This document shows positions 50,918-59,620 of a DNA stretch of 64,000 bases, in pieces. Below the pieces are notes generated by a model, which saw only the letters and a list, made by a program, of their open reading frames with translations, did not search any database and was not told the DNA's origin. The stretch lies in assembly GCF_018860165.1 (NCBI RefSeq), contig NZ_JAHKNG010000009.1:52452-116451 (forward strand). Direction: 5' to 3'. The translations under genes and the position numbers were made by a program. The DNA comes from Paracoccus marinaquae. GTDB taxonomy: Bacteria; Pseudomonadota; Alphaproteobacteria; Rhodobacterales; Rhodobacteraceae. Every line of letters starts with the position of its first letter. Position 1 is the first letter of the stretch.

Positions 50918-52254
50918 GACGCGTGATGACCTATATGTCGGGCAGCAGCATCACCCAGCGGGTCCTGCGCGGATCGGCCATTTCCGGAATGGGCTATTTC
51001 CTCACCCAGGGGATCCGGCTGGCCAGCAACCTGATCCTGACCCGGCTTCTGTTTCCCGATGCCTTCGGCCTGATGGCACTGGTCACGATGTTCGTCCTCG
51101 GCGTGGTGATGATGTCCGATGTCGGGCTGACGCCCTCGATCATGCAGAGCAAGCGCGGCGACGATCCGAAATTCCTGAACACCGCCTGGTCGGTCAAGAT
51201 GATGCTGCACGGCATGTATTTCGTCGTGATCTGCCTTCTGGCCTGGCCCGCGGCGCAATTCTACGAGGCGCCCGAACTGGTCCAGCTGATGCCCGCCGTC
51301 GGGCTGAGCCTGCTGATCGGGGGGCTGGTCTCACCCAATATCGAACATGCGCAGCGGCATATCCGGCTGGGAACCGTGACGCTGATCGAACTGGCCACCC
51401 AGGCGGCCTCGGTGGTCGCGATGGTGATATTCGCGCTGATCACCGGGTCGATCTGGGCCCTGGTGATCGGCCAGATCGTCGCCGCCGTGGTCAAGGTCCT
51501 GCTGACCCGGCACTATTTCAAGGGACCGGCGACGCGCTTCGAGATGGATCGCAGCGCGCTGCACGAACTGATCCATTTCGGCAAATGGATCACGCTCAGT
51601 TCCTTCTGTGGCTTCCTGCTGTCGCAGGGCGACAAGGCGGTGCTGGGCAAGTATCTCAGCCTTGAACAGCTGGGCGTCTACAATATCGGTTACTTTCTGG
51701 CGTCCTTTCCCATGGCGCTGGCCGAAAACATCGTCGGGCGCATGATCATCCCGGTCTATCGCGATACCCCGCCCTATGAATCGCCGCAGAATTTCAGCAC
51801 CGTCAGACGGATGCGCATGGGGCTGTCGGCTCTGGTCATGTCGATGATCGCGGTGATGGCCGTGGGTGGGCCGTGGATCATCGACCTGCTCTATGACATC
51901 CGCTATCAGGAGGCGGGGCGGATCGTGTCGCTAATCGCCTGTGCCCAGGTGCCGGTGCTGCTGGGCATGACCTATCCGCAGGCGGCGCTGGCGGCGGGCG
52001 ATTCGCGCAGCCCGTCGATGCTGAACATGCTGCGGGCCGGTGTGCAGATCACCGCCTTCCTGATCGGGGCCGAACTCGGCGGACTGACCGGTGCGATCAT
52101 CGGCCAGATGGTTGCCGGTTGGATCCTGCATCTGTTCATCATCCGGCTTGCGATCCGGCACCGTGTCTGGGACCCGCTGCACGACATGCTGTTCGCGGGC
52201 CTCGGGGCACTGATCACCTTCGCCGGCCTGTCGCATCTGCTGATGGCCGGCTGA
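50914..52254 (+). CDS. Wzx-type oligosaccharide flippase (MOP superfamily)
   Basis: 446 residues with about 12-14 transmembrane segments. LTRLLFPDAFGLMALVTMF near the N-terminus and LSSFCGFLLSQGDKAVLGKYLSLEQLGVYNIGYFLA in the middle are characteristic of polysaccharide-export flippases (Wzx/RfbX). It would translocate a lipid-linked glycan, or a glycolipid, across the inner membrane. Last gene of the operon; the next gene is convergent after 15 bases. No Wzy polymerase, Wza or Wzc is present here, so the cargo may be a small glycan or glycolipid rather than a long capsule. Confidence 0.9.
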   Translation: MRRVMTYMSGSSITQRVLRGSAISGMGYFLTQGIRLASNLILTRLLFPDAFGLMALVTMFVLGVVMMSDVGLTPSIMQSKRGDDPKFLNTAWSVKMMLHGMYFVVICLLAWPAAQFYEAPELVQLMPAVGLSLLIGGLVSPNIEHAQRHIRLGTVTLIELATQAASVVAMVIFALITGSIWALVIGQIVAAVVKVLLTRHYFKGPATRFEMDRSALHELIHFGKWITLSSFCGFLLSQGDKAVLGKYLSLEQLGVYNIGYFLASFPMALAENIVGRMIIPVYRDTPPYESPQNFSTVRRMRMGLSALVMSMIAVMAVGGPWIIDLLYDIRYQEAGRIVSLIACAQVPVLLGMTYPQAALAAGDSRSPSMLNMLRAGVQITAFLIGAELGGLTGAIIGQMVAGWILHLFIIRLAIRHRVWDPLHDMLFAGLGALITFAGLSHLLMAG

Positions 52255-52269
52255 GCGCCGGCCGCAATT

Positions 52270-52596
52270 CTATCCCTTCGGCAGGTAGGGGATGCCACCG
52301 GCCAGATCGGTGTCGTCGATGATATGGAAATTGCTGATGCTGCCGGCCTTGCGGGCGGCGCTGAACGGCGCGTATTCGGGGTCATCGGCAAAGGCATGAA
52401 CTGCCTCGCGCGAGGGAAATTCGATCAGCGCGATCAGGGTGTTGCCAAGCGGTTTTCCCTCGATGGTCTCGATATTGCCGCTGCGCGAGAGATAGCGCCC
52501 GCCATGTTTCGCCGCGATATCATGCACCCTGGCGGCATAGTCCGGCACCCAGGCATCATCCGTGACCGTGACATCCGCAATCAGATAGACCGGCAT
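52270..52596 (-). CDS. DUF1330 family protein
   Basis: 108 residues, MPVYLIADVTVTDDAWVPDYAARVHDIAAKHGGRYLSR. DUF1330 members are small dimeric alpha-beta-barrel proteins of unknown enzymatic role. The sequence IEFPSREAVHAFADDPEYAPF is the family core. It is convergent with the flippase gene. Confidence 0.85.
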   Translation of the reverse strand: MPVYLIADVTVTDDAWVPDYAARVHDIAAKHGGRYLSRSGNIETIEGKPLGNTLIALIEFPSREAVHAFADDPEYAPFSAARKAGSISNFHIIDDTDLAGGIPYLPKG

Positions 52597-52719
52597 TCAG
52601 CGTCCTCCCCGCTTTGATGGCCATGCCTCAGCCTAGCCGGCGGCGGGGTGCCTGCCAACTCCGCCGTTCGGACCAGATCGCGCCGGGCGAGGGGGCAGAC
52701 AGTCGGGCTGATCCGCGCT

Positions 52720-53253
52720 ATGACGACGGGCATGAGCCTGCCGCGCGCGCCAGACCGACTTTCCGACGAGATGGCCTCGGCCATCGGCCATGCCGTGTCG
52801 GGCTTCGGCTTTCTGGAAGAGGCGCTGAAGCGCGCGATCTTTTCGCTGACCCGGCAGGGCCTGGGTGAGGACGCCGACGATGCCGCGCTGGAACGATGGC
52901 TGAGGCGCATGGAAGAGATCGCCGACGACACGCTTGGCACGCTGATCGACAGCTTCGCGGCGGTGATGAAACAGGCGCGGATCGAGGACCGTCATACCCT
53001 GGCGGAAACGCTGGACGCGATCCGGCTGCAGCGCAATCTGCTGTGCCATGCGTCATGGCGGCCGGGAAAGGAGCCGGGGTCCTGGCATCCCACCTTCATC
53101 AACACCCGGGGCGAGCGTTTCCCTGATGACATGAATACCGAGGATGTGCGCGCCATCCATGAAACGACGCTGAAGGCCGCGCGGCGGGTGGTGTCGATCA
53201 TGCGCGCAACGGGAATCGACGGCGAATGGGCCGGGCATGAGACAGAGGAATAG
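52720..53253 (+). CDS. Conserved hypothetical helical protein
   Basis: 177 residues from ATG 52720 (an upstream frame to 52648 exists; the start is uncertain). The protein is largely helical: MASAIGHAVSGFGFLEEALKRAIFSL, then TLAETLDAIRLQRNLLCHASW. The last element, R-x-x-x-R-N-x-x-x-H, resembles AbiV- or HEPN-like helical domains but the match is loose. It starts divergently from DUF1330 and ends 3 bases before the next gene. Confidence 0.6.
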   Translation: MTTGMSLPRAPDRLSDEMASAIGHAVSGFGFLEEALKRAIFSLTRQGLGEDADDAALERWLRRMEEIADDTLGTLIDSFAAVMKQARIEDRHTLAETLDAIRLQRNLLCHASWRPGKEPGSWHPTFINTRGERFPDDMNTEDVRAIHETTLKAARRVVSIMRATGIDGEWAGHETEE

Positions 53254-53256
53254 CCG

Positions 53257-53700
53257 ATGCGCGTGACGGCGGATTACCCGCCGATCTGGCTGGCGGGCTT
53301 TGCCGGGCTGGGCTGGCTGACCGGGCAGGTGCTGCCGCATGGGCCGGCCTGGCAACTGCCCGCCGGCTGGGCCGTGGTCGCGGCAGGGCTGGTGCTGATG
53401 GGTGTCGCGGCGCTGACCATGCGGCGCCACCGCACCACGCTGGACCCGTTCGGCCAGCCGCGCAACCTGGTCACCAGCGGCGTCTTTGCCCTGTCCCGCA
53501 ACCCGATCTATCTGGGCGATGCCCTGATCCTCGCCGGGCTCTGCCTGATCTTCCGGGCGCCCTTCGCGGCGCTGCTGCTGGTCCCCGGCTTCGTCGCCGT
53601 GATCGGCACCCGCTTCATTGCGCGCGAAGAGCGGCTGCTTGCGCGTGACTTCCCGAAAGAATTCGCCGCCTACAGGTTGCGGACCCGCCGCTGGATCTGA
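53257..53700 (+). CDS. Isoprenylcysteine carboxyl methyltransferase-like membrane protein
   Basis: 147 residues with about four transmembrane helices. The methyltransferase signature appears as LVTSGVFALSRNPIYLGDAL and IAREERLLARDFPKEFAAYRLRTRRWI (the RNP-Y and E-E...Y-x-x-x-x-x-R-W elements). Bacterial members of the ICMT/PEMT-like family methylate unknown small molecules or lipids. Starts 3 bases after the preceding gene. Confidence 0.82.
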   Translation: MRVTADYPPIWLAGFAGLGWLTGQVLPHGPAWQLPAGWAVVAAGLVLMGVAALTMRRHRTTLDPFGQPRNLVTSGVFALSRNPIYLGDALILAGLCLIFRAPFAALLLVPGFVAVIGTRFIAREERLLARDFPKEFAAYRLRTRRWI

Positions 53701-53729
53701 CCCCGGCCGGGGCCGCGCGTCTTTGCGCG

Positions 53730-53758
53730 TTGCAACCTTTGGTGCGGCGCGCTAACAC
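53730..53758 (+). promoter_or_regulatory. Candidate hom promoter
   Basis: TTGCAA (53730-53735), 17-base spacer, TAACAC (53753-53758), with the expected transcript start about 23 bases before the hom ATG. The spacing is ideal and both hexamers fit high-GC alphaproteobacterial promoters. Confidence 0.5.
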
Positions 53759-53787
53759 CCCGCGTAACCGGAATACAAGAGGCTTTC

Positions 53788-55077
53788 ATGTCGTCTCCTC
53801 TCCGCCTCGGCATTGCCGGGCTCGGCACCGTCGGGATCGGTGTCGTCAAGATCGTCCAGAAGCATGTCGACCTGCTGGCGCGGCGTTCGGGGCGCGACCT
53901 GGCCATTACCGCCATCAGCGCGCGCGACCGGATGAAGAACCGCGATGCCGACCTGTCCTCCTATCGCTGGGAGGCCGATCCGATGGCGGTGGCGACGGCC
54001 GATGACGTGGATGTCTATGTCGAACTGATCGGCGGCGATGACGGCATCGCCAGGGACAGCATCGAGGCGGCGCTGCGCGCGGGCAAGGACGTGGTCACGG
54101 CCAACAAGGCGCTGCTGGCGATGCACGGACAGGCGTTGGCCGAACTGGCCGAAAGCCTCGGCCGGGTGATCCGCTTCGAGGCGGCGGTGGCCGGTGGCAT
54201 CCCGGTCATCAAGACGATGACGGAATCGCTTGCCGGCAATGACGTGACCCGGGTGATGGGCGTCATGAACGGCACCTGCAACTATATCCTGACCCGGATG
54301 GAAAGCGCCGGCCTGCCCTATGAGGCGGTGTTCGAGGAGGCGCGTCAGCTGGGCTATCTCGAGGCCGATCCGACCCTTGATGTCGGCGGCATCGATGCTG
54401 GGCACAAGCTGGCCATCCTGTCCGCGATCGCCTTCGGCACCCGGGTCGATTTCGGCGCGGTCGAGATCGAGGGGATCGAGCGGGTCAGCATCGACGACAT
54501 CCGCCGGGCCGCCGATCTTGGCTATCGCATCAAGCTTCTGGGCGTCGCCCAGATGACCGCGCGCGGGCTTGAGCAGCGCATGTCGCCCTGTCTTGTACCG
54601 GCGGACAGCCCGCTGGGGCAGCTGAGCGGCGGCACCAACATGGTGGTGGTCGAGGGCGACAGCGTCGGCCAGATCGTGCTGCGCGGGGCAGGGGCCGGCG
54701 AAGGTCCGACCGCCAGTGCGGTCATGTCGGATATCGTAGAAATCGCCCGCGAGGTGCGGCTGCCGGTCTTCGGTCAGCCCGCGGCGCAGCTGACCCTGGC
54801 CCAGCCCGCCCGGACGGCGGTGCCGGCGGCCTATTACATGCGTCTGGAACTGCAGGACAAGCCGGGTGCGCTGGCCAAGGTGGCGACGGTGCTGGGGGAT
54901 GCCGGCATCTCGATCGACCGGATGCGCCAATACGGGCATCACAGCGACAGCAGCGTGCCGGTCCTGGTGGTGACCCACAAGACCACGCCGGACGCCATCG
55001 ACTATGCCATCGAGGCGCTGCCGCGGACCGGCGTTCTGGTCAGCGCCCCGGTCGAGTTGCGTATCGAGGAAGTCTGA
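53788..55077 (+). CDS. hom: Homoserine dehydrogenase
   Basis: 429 residues, full length with an ACT domain. NAD(P)-binding LGIAGLGTVGIGVVKIVQ, the catalytic-domain VMGVMNGTCNYILTRME, DPTLDVGGIDAGHKLAIL with the conserved Lys, and the C-terminal ACT module LQDKPGALAKVATVLGDAGISIDRM, which in this family binds threonine or other regulators. Makes homoserine for Thr/Met synthesis in the cytoplasm. Confidence 0.96.
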   Translation: MSSPLRLGIAGLGTVGIGVVKIVQKHVDLLARRSGRDLAITAISARDRMKNRDADLSSYRWEADPMAVATADDVDVYVELIGGDDGIARDSIEAALRAGKDVVTANKALLAMHGQALAELAESLGRVIRFEAAVAGGIPVIKTMTESLAGNDVTRVMGVMNGTCNYILTRMESAGLPYEAVFEEARQLGYLEADPTLDVGGIDAGHKLAILSAIAFGTRVDFGAVEIEGIERVSIDDIRRAADLGYRIKLLGVAQMTARGLEQRMSPCLVPADSPLGQLSGGTNMVVVEGDSVGQIVLRGAGAGEGPTASAVMSDIVEIAREVRLPVFGQPAAQLTLAQPARTAVPAAYYMRLELQDKPGALAKVATVLGDAGISIDRMRQYGHHSDSSVPVLVVTHKTTPDAIDYAIEALPRTGVLVSAPVELRIEEV

Positions 55078-55148
55078 AGCCCGATCCCGCCGTCAGGGGG
55101 TAAGCAGAGGTTTTTCGATGGCAGGATCGGAAAAGTTGAACTGTCAGC

Positions 55149-55178
55149 TTGAAACTGTAATCCCGCCGTGGCTATGTG
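55149..55178 (+). promoter_or_regulatory. Candidate promoter for the DPM1-GtrA gene pair
   Basis: TTGAAA at 55149-55154 and TATGTG at 55173-55178 are spaced 18 bases apart in an AT-richer spacer upstream of the glycosyltransferase gene. The -10 match is partial. Confidence 0.35.
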
Positions 55179-55220
55179 CTGGTGTTGATTTAAGCCGATT
55201 TTGCCTGTGGATGGTTGCCG

Positions 55221-56387
55221 ATGTCGTCTGAGATGCGTTCCGTTTCCGATTCTGGCCGAGACGCTGTGGACGGCGATCTCGCGCGGATTCAGGTCATATC
55301 GCCGATCTCGATCGTGGTTCCCACCTACAAGGAACGCGAAAACATCCCGCTGGTGATCGAGCGGGTCCGGCAGTTGCGAGAGCGTGACGGGCTGGACGCC
55401 GAATTGATCTTCATGGACGACATGAGCCGCGACGGCAGCATCGAGGCGGTGGAGGCAAGCGGTCACGACTGGGTGCGCATTGTCGAGCGGACCGAGGATC
55501 GCGGCCTCAGCCCTGCGGTGATCGATGGCTTTCGCAATGCCCGCAACCCGGTGCTGGTCTGCATGGACTGCGATCTCAGCCACCCGCCCGAGAAGATCCC
55601 GCAAATGGTCTATGCGTTGTCATCCGGCCAGCAATTCGTGATCGGATCGCGCTATGTGCCGGGCGGGTCGACGGATGACGACTGGGGTTTCTTCCGCTGG
55701 CTGAACAGCCGCGTGGCGACCCTGCTGGCACGTCCCCTGACCTCAGTGAAGGACCCCATGTCGGGCTTCTTCGCGCTGCGGCGCAAGGATTTCGACCGGG
55801 CGCAGGAACTCAATCCGGTCGGCTACAAGATTGCCTTGGAACTGATCGTGAAATGTGGCTTCGAGAACGTCGGCGAGGTGCCGATCCACTTTACCGACCG
55901 GATCCACGGCGAAAGCAAGCTGACCCTGCGCGAGCAGTTGAAATACATCAAGCACCTGCGGCGGCTCTATCTGTTCCGTTTCGCTAACGCGATGTATCTG
56001 CTGCAGTTCCTGGTCGTCGGCATGTCCGGCGTGGTGGTCAACATGGCGATGCTGACCCTGCTTCTGGCCCTGGGGGCCACGCCCAAACTGGCAATTGCCG
56101 GTGGTATCATCGTCAGCGTCGTCAGCAACTTCCTGCTGAACCGGCGATTTACCTTCAGCTATGCGCGTGATCGCAATCCGCTGGGGCAGTTCGCGGGCTT
56201 TGTCGGGGCATCGGCGATCGGCATGATCGTGAACTATGCCCTCTCGGTCTATCTGATCGAGAACGTCCTGCCTGAAACCAGATCCTCCATCTATATCGCT
56301 TCGCTGCTCGGGATCTCGGCCGGCATGCTGTTCAACTTTCTCGGCAACCGCTACGTCGTCTTCCGCAAGCGGTATATCCATAAATGA
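55221..56387 (+). CDS. Polyprenyl-phosphate glycosyltransferase fused to a GtrA-like membrane domain
   Basis: 388 residues from ATG 55221 (a TTG at 55215 is also in frame). About 1-245 is a DPM1-type GT2: ISIVVPTYKERENIPLVIERV, MDDMSRDGSIEAVEA, CMDCDLSHPPEKIP with the catalytic Asp, GSRYVPGGSTDDDWG. The rest, from LLQFLVVGMSGVVVNMAM, is a GtrA-like bundle of four helices ending NFLGNRYVVFRKRY. Such fusions make polyprenyl-phosphate sugars and are proposed to flip them for use by periplasmic GT-C enzymes. It overlaps the next GT-C gene (ATGA). Confidence 0.9.
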   Translation: MSSEMRSVSDSGRDAVDGDLARIQVISPISIVVPTYKERENIPLVIERVRQLRERDGLDAELIFMDDMSRDGSIEAVEASGHDWVRIVERTEDRGLSPAVIDGFRNARNPVLVCMDCDLSHPPEKIPQMVYALSSGQQFVIGSRYVPGGSTDDDWGFFRWLNSRVATLLARPLTSVKDPMSGFFALRRKDFDRAQELNPVGYKIALELIVKCGFENVGEVPIHFTDRIHGESKLTLREQLKYIKHLRRLYLFRFANAMYLLQFLVVGMSGVVVNMAMLTLLLALGATPKLAIAGGIIVSVVSNFLLNRRFTFSYARDRNPLGQFAGFVGASAIGMIVNYALSVYLIENVLPETRSSIYIASLLGISAGMLFNFLGNRYVVFRKRYIHK

Positions 56388-57925
56388 CCCGGGGCCTGAC
56401 CTCGGCCGGGATCCTCGCTCTCTTCGTCGCCGCCGCGATTGCCTTTGCGCGCGTCCAGTCGATCTGGATCGACGAAACCACCCAGCTTTCGGGGCTGGCG
56501 CTGCCCCCGGGCCAGCAACTGTCCTGGCTTCTGGGGCGGGACAACCCGATCCCCGGCGTTCCGCCCGACCGGATGCCTCCGCTGTCCTATTGGCTGGGCT
56601 CGCTCTGGGCCGGCCTCTTCGGTCTTGGCGAAAGCTCGATGCGCCTGTTCGGCATCACCATGCTGGCCGCCGGGGCGCCGGCGATCTATCTTGCAGGGCG
56701 CATGCTGGGCGGTGCGCGGGGCGGGGCGCTGGCCGTGCCCTTCGCCCTGGCCGCGATCTATCTGGCGCCCGGAACGCTGGTTCTGGCGGGTGAAATCCGG
56801 GCCTATCCGCTTTTTCTGGCCTTTGGCGCCTGGGCGGTCTGGGCCTATGTCGGTGCGCTGACGCGGCCCGGCACGGGATGGCTGGTGGCGCTGGCGCTGT
56901 TCTCGCTGCTGGCCGCCTATACGCATTTCTTCGGCGTGGTGATGGCCGCATTGCTGTGGCTGTCGCTGCTGATCGCGCGTTGGCTGCAGGGCGAGGCGAT
57001 CCTGCCGGTGCTGGTCGGGGGCGTGGTCACGGCGCTGCTGTGCCTTGGGCTTGCGCCCTTCGTCCTTGCCGCGATGCAGGTGGGCGAGGGTTCGGCGGAT
57101 GCCGCCGGACCCGGTCTGGCCGATCTGATCCGCGACCTCGCCCGACTGGCCTTCCGGCTACAACTGCACGGGGTCCATCTCTCGCACCCGCTGCTTGCGG
57201 GCACCGCTCTGCTTGGCGTGGCCGGTCTGCTGGTCCTGTCGCTGGCGGCGGGGTTCAGAAGCCGGTCGGATGATCCCGCGCGTGTGGGTCTGTTCCTGCT
57301 GTTGCCGGCGGTTCTGGCCTTCGTCATGCTGGGCCTGCTCAAGCTGACCGTCGGCAGCTTCGATGTCCTTGCCCCGCAATACAACAGCTGGATCATTCCG
57401 CTGGTCGTCCTCGCCCTTTCCATACCCCTGACGCTGCCGGGGATGCGCCCGATAGCGGTCGCCTTCGCGGCGCTGCTGATCGGCGCCAATCTGGTGGCAG
57501 ACTGGACGCTGCTGCGCAATGCGGTCGCCTATACCCACGGCCCCGGCGAATGGGTGGCCGAGGCCATCGGATCGCCCGAGGATACGGTCGTGATCCATGA
57601 CGCCAGTTCGAACTGGGGCACGTCCTATTTCCCGGTCTATTACCTGACCGGCGGCAAGGCGACGCAGATCCTGCGACAAGAGGGGCAACCGGACCGGCAG
57701 ATCCTGGTGGATGGCATCCCCGAGGCCGAACCGGGTCTGGCCGAGCGGTTCCCGACGCGGCTCTTCGTGCGCTCACGCTCGCTCACCAGCAGCGAGATCG
57801 GGGCCCGGCTCGATGAGCCCGGCGATTGTGGTATCCCGCCGATGGAAACGGGCGAGCCGGCACCCGACTCCACCGTCTCGCGCTGTGCCTATGAATCGGC
57901 GACCATGTCCATCCAGCGCCGCTGA
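56384..57925 (+). CDS. GT-C (ArnT/GT39-like) membrane glycosyltransferase
   Basis: 513 residues with about 10-12 transmembrane helices. The first loop has WIDETTQLSGL, giving the conserved DE pair, and RMPPLSYWLGSLW with GESSMRLFGITML follows the GT39/ArnT pattern. A C-terminal soluble tail begins near 400. Such enzymes transfer a sugar from a polyprenyl phosphate to a lipid or protein outside the membrane, matching the partner gene directly upstream. Acceptor unknown. Confidence 0.85.
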   Translation: MTRGLTSAGILALFVAAAIAFARVQSIWIDETTQLSGLALPPGQQLSWLLGRDNPIPGVPPDRMPPLSYWLGSLWAGLFGLGESSMRLFGITMLAAGAPAIYLAGRMLGGARGGALAVPFALAAIYLAPGTLVLAGEIRAYPLFLAFGAWAVWAYVGALTRPGTGWLVALALFSLLAAYTHFFGVVMAALLWLSLLIARWLQGEAILPVLVGGVVTALLCLGLAPFVLAAMQVGEGSADAAGPGLADLIRDLARLAFRLQLHGVHLSHPLLAGTALLGVAGLLVLSLAAGFRSRSDDPARVGLFLLLPAVLAFVMLGLLKLTVGSFDVLAPQYNSWIIPLVVLALSIPLTLPGMRPIAVAFAALLIGANLVADWTLLRNAVAYTHGPGEWVAEAIGSPEDTVVIHDASSNWGTSYFPVYYLTGGKATQILRQEGQPDRQILVDGIPEAEPGLAERFPTRLFVRSRSLTSSEIGARLDEPGDCGIPPMETGEPAPDSTVSRCAYESATMSIQRR

Positions 57926-57970
57926 GCCTGTCCCGCCGAAGGCAGCGTGGCCACGGGCGGGGCAGGGGCC

Positions 57971-58516
57971 TCAGAAGCCGGAATGGGTTTCGAGAAACGC
58001 GGCCTCTTCGGGGCTGCTTTCGCGACCCAGAGCCGCATTGCGATGCGGAAAGCGGCCGAAGCGGGCGACAATGTCGCGGTGTTCGCGGGCAAAATGCAGC
58101 GAATGCGGGTTGCCAAGCGCCTCGTAGAGCCTGACCGAGCGGTCCTGATCCTCGGGATCCTCGCTGTGCATGAAGGGCAGGTAGAAGAACTGCCGCGCGG
58201 TCGCATCGACCTGCTTGTCATAGCCGCGGTCCAGCGCCTGCCGGGCCACCCTCAGCGCCAGATCGTTGCTTTCGAAGCTGCGCCCCGAGCCGCGGAACAT
58301 GTTGCGCGGGCACTGGTCCAGCAGGATGCACAGCGCCAGCGCGTCCTCGGCGCTGTTCAGCCAGTGCGTCAGCCGGCCGGCATGGGCGGCCTCGTAGGTT
58401 TCGCCGAAGAAGCGGATGATCTGGTTGTCGATCTGGTCGGATTTCTCGAACCAGTAGGGGCGCATGGCATCGGAAAACCAGAAATCGCGGACATCCTGCG
58501 GGGATTTGCTGCTCAT
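57971..58516 (-). CDS. DUF924 family protein
   Basis: 181 residues. VRDFWFSDAMRPYWFEKSDQIDN, LALCILLDQCPRNMFRGSGRSFESN and FFYLPFMHSEDPEDQDRSV are the DUF924 signature, an all-helical TPR-like fold of unknown role. It lies 13 bases after the pirin stop on the same strand. Confidence 0.88.
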   Translation of the reverse strand: MSSKSPQDVRDFWFSDAMRPYWFEKSDQIDNQIIRFFGETYEAAHAGRLTHWLNSAEDALALCILLDQCPRNMFRGSGRSFESNDLALRVARQALDRGYDKQVDATARQFFYLPFMHSEDPEDQDRSVRLYEALGNPHSLHFAREHRDIVARFGRFPHRNAALGRESSPEEAAFLETHSGF

Positions 58517-58529
58517 CGTTGCCTCCCTG

Positions 58530-59462
58530 TCACGGCAGCGGGATATGTTCGTTGCGGTCGCCCGTCGGCAAATCGAACAGGCCCTGACCCCATTGCTCGG
58601 CCCGCCATTGCCGTTTTGCCTCTTCGATCCGCTCGCGCGAGGAGGCGACGAAGTTCCACCAGATATGGCGCGGCCCGTTCATGGTCGCGCCGCCAAGCGC
58701 CATCAGCCGCGCGCCGCGATCGCCCGCCTGCACGGTGATCTCGTCGCCGGGGCGGAAGACCATCATCTGCCCCGCCTCGAATTCCTGCCCGGCGATGCGG
58801 ACCGATCCTTCGGTGATGTAGAGGCCGCGATCCTCGTGATCCGAGGGCAGGGGAAAACGGGCGCGGGGGTTCAGCGTCACGTCCAGATAGAAGGTGTCGG
58901 TGTAAAGCGTCGCCGGCGCGGTCTCGCCATAGGCGCGGCCGAGGATCAGCCGCGCCTCGATGCCCTCGTCGCGGATCTCGGGCAGGGCATCCTGGCCGTG
59001 ATGTTCGAAGATCGGGTCCATCTCCTCGCGATCCTCGGGCAGGGCGATCCAGGTCTGGATACCGAACAGGCTGTGCGGCCCCGTGCGGGCGGTGGTGCTG
59101 GTGCGTTCGGAATGGCTCACGCCCTTGCCCGCCACCATCCAGTTCAGCGCCCCCGGGGTGATGATCTGGTCGCTGCCGATGCTGTCGCGGTGGTGGAAAT
59201 CGCCGCGATAGAGATAGGTGACGGTGCCCAGCCCGATATGCGGATGCGGGCGCACATCGACGCCCTGTCCGGTCAGGAACTCGGCCGGGCCGGCCTGATC
59301 GAAGAAGATGAACGGGCCGACCATCTGCCGTTTCGGCGCGGGCAGGGCGCGGCGGACCTCGAAATCGCCCAGGTCGCGGGCGCGGGGGATGATCAGGGTC
59401 TCGATGGCGTCGGCGCCGATCTCGTCGGGGCAGCCTGGCGCAAGGGCGGGGTTCCAGCTCAT
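58530..59462 (-). CDS. Pirin-family cupin protein
   Basis: 310 residues, two cupin domains. The metal site lies in the N-terminal cupin: RPHPHIGLGTVTYLYRG, HRDSIGSDQIITPGALNWM and GKGVSHSERTS provide the His/His/His/Glu set. Pirins act as quercetinases or redox-sensitive cofactors; the specific role here is unknown. It is divergent from the MhqO-like fusion, a common partnership for quinone-stress genes. Confidence 0.9.
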   Translation of the reverse strand: MSWNPALAPGCPDEIGADAIETLIIPRARDLGDFEVRRALPAPKRQMVGPFIFFDQAGPAEFLTGQGVDVRPHPHIGLGTVTYLYRGDFHHRDSIGSDQIITPGALNWMVAGKGVSHSERTSTTARTGPHSLFGIQTWIALPEDREEMDPIFEHHGQDALPEIRDEGIEARLILGRAYGETAPATLYTDTFYLDVTLNPRARFPLPSDHEDRGLYITEGSVRIAGQEFEAGQMMVFRPGDEITVQAGDRGARLMALGGATMNGPRHIWWNFVASSRERIEEAKRQWRAEQWGQGLFDLPTGDRNEHIPLP

Positions 59463-59620
59463 GGCAGTCCTCCTGTGTCTGGGCCGAGCATGGCCTTATT
59501 CGACGGGCGCGCCAAGGGCCGTGCCGTTCGGGAAACGCGAATGCCGGGTTGGGCGGGCCTTCGCTGGCGTAACGGGCCGGGCAGGGGCATCTTGGCGGCA
59601 GATCAGGGAAGGAATGTGCC

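Noticed and set aside
53701..53787. A SAM-type riboswitch upstream of hom
   Set aside because: The leader is short (under 90 bases) and fits a simple -35/-10 promoter; no conserved SAM-II or SAM-V core could be matched.
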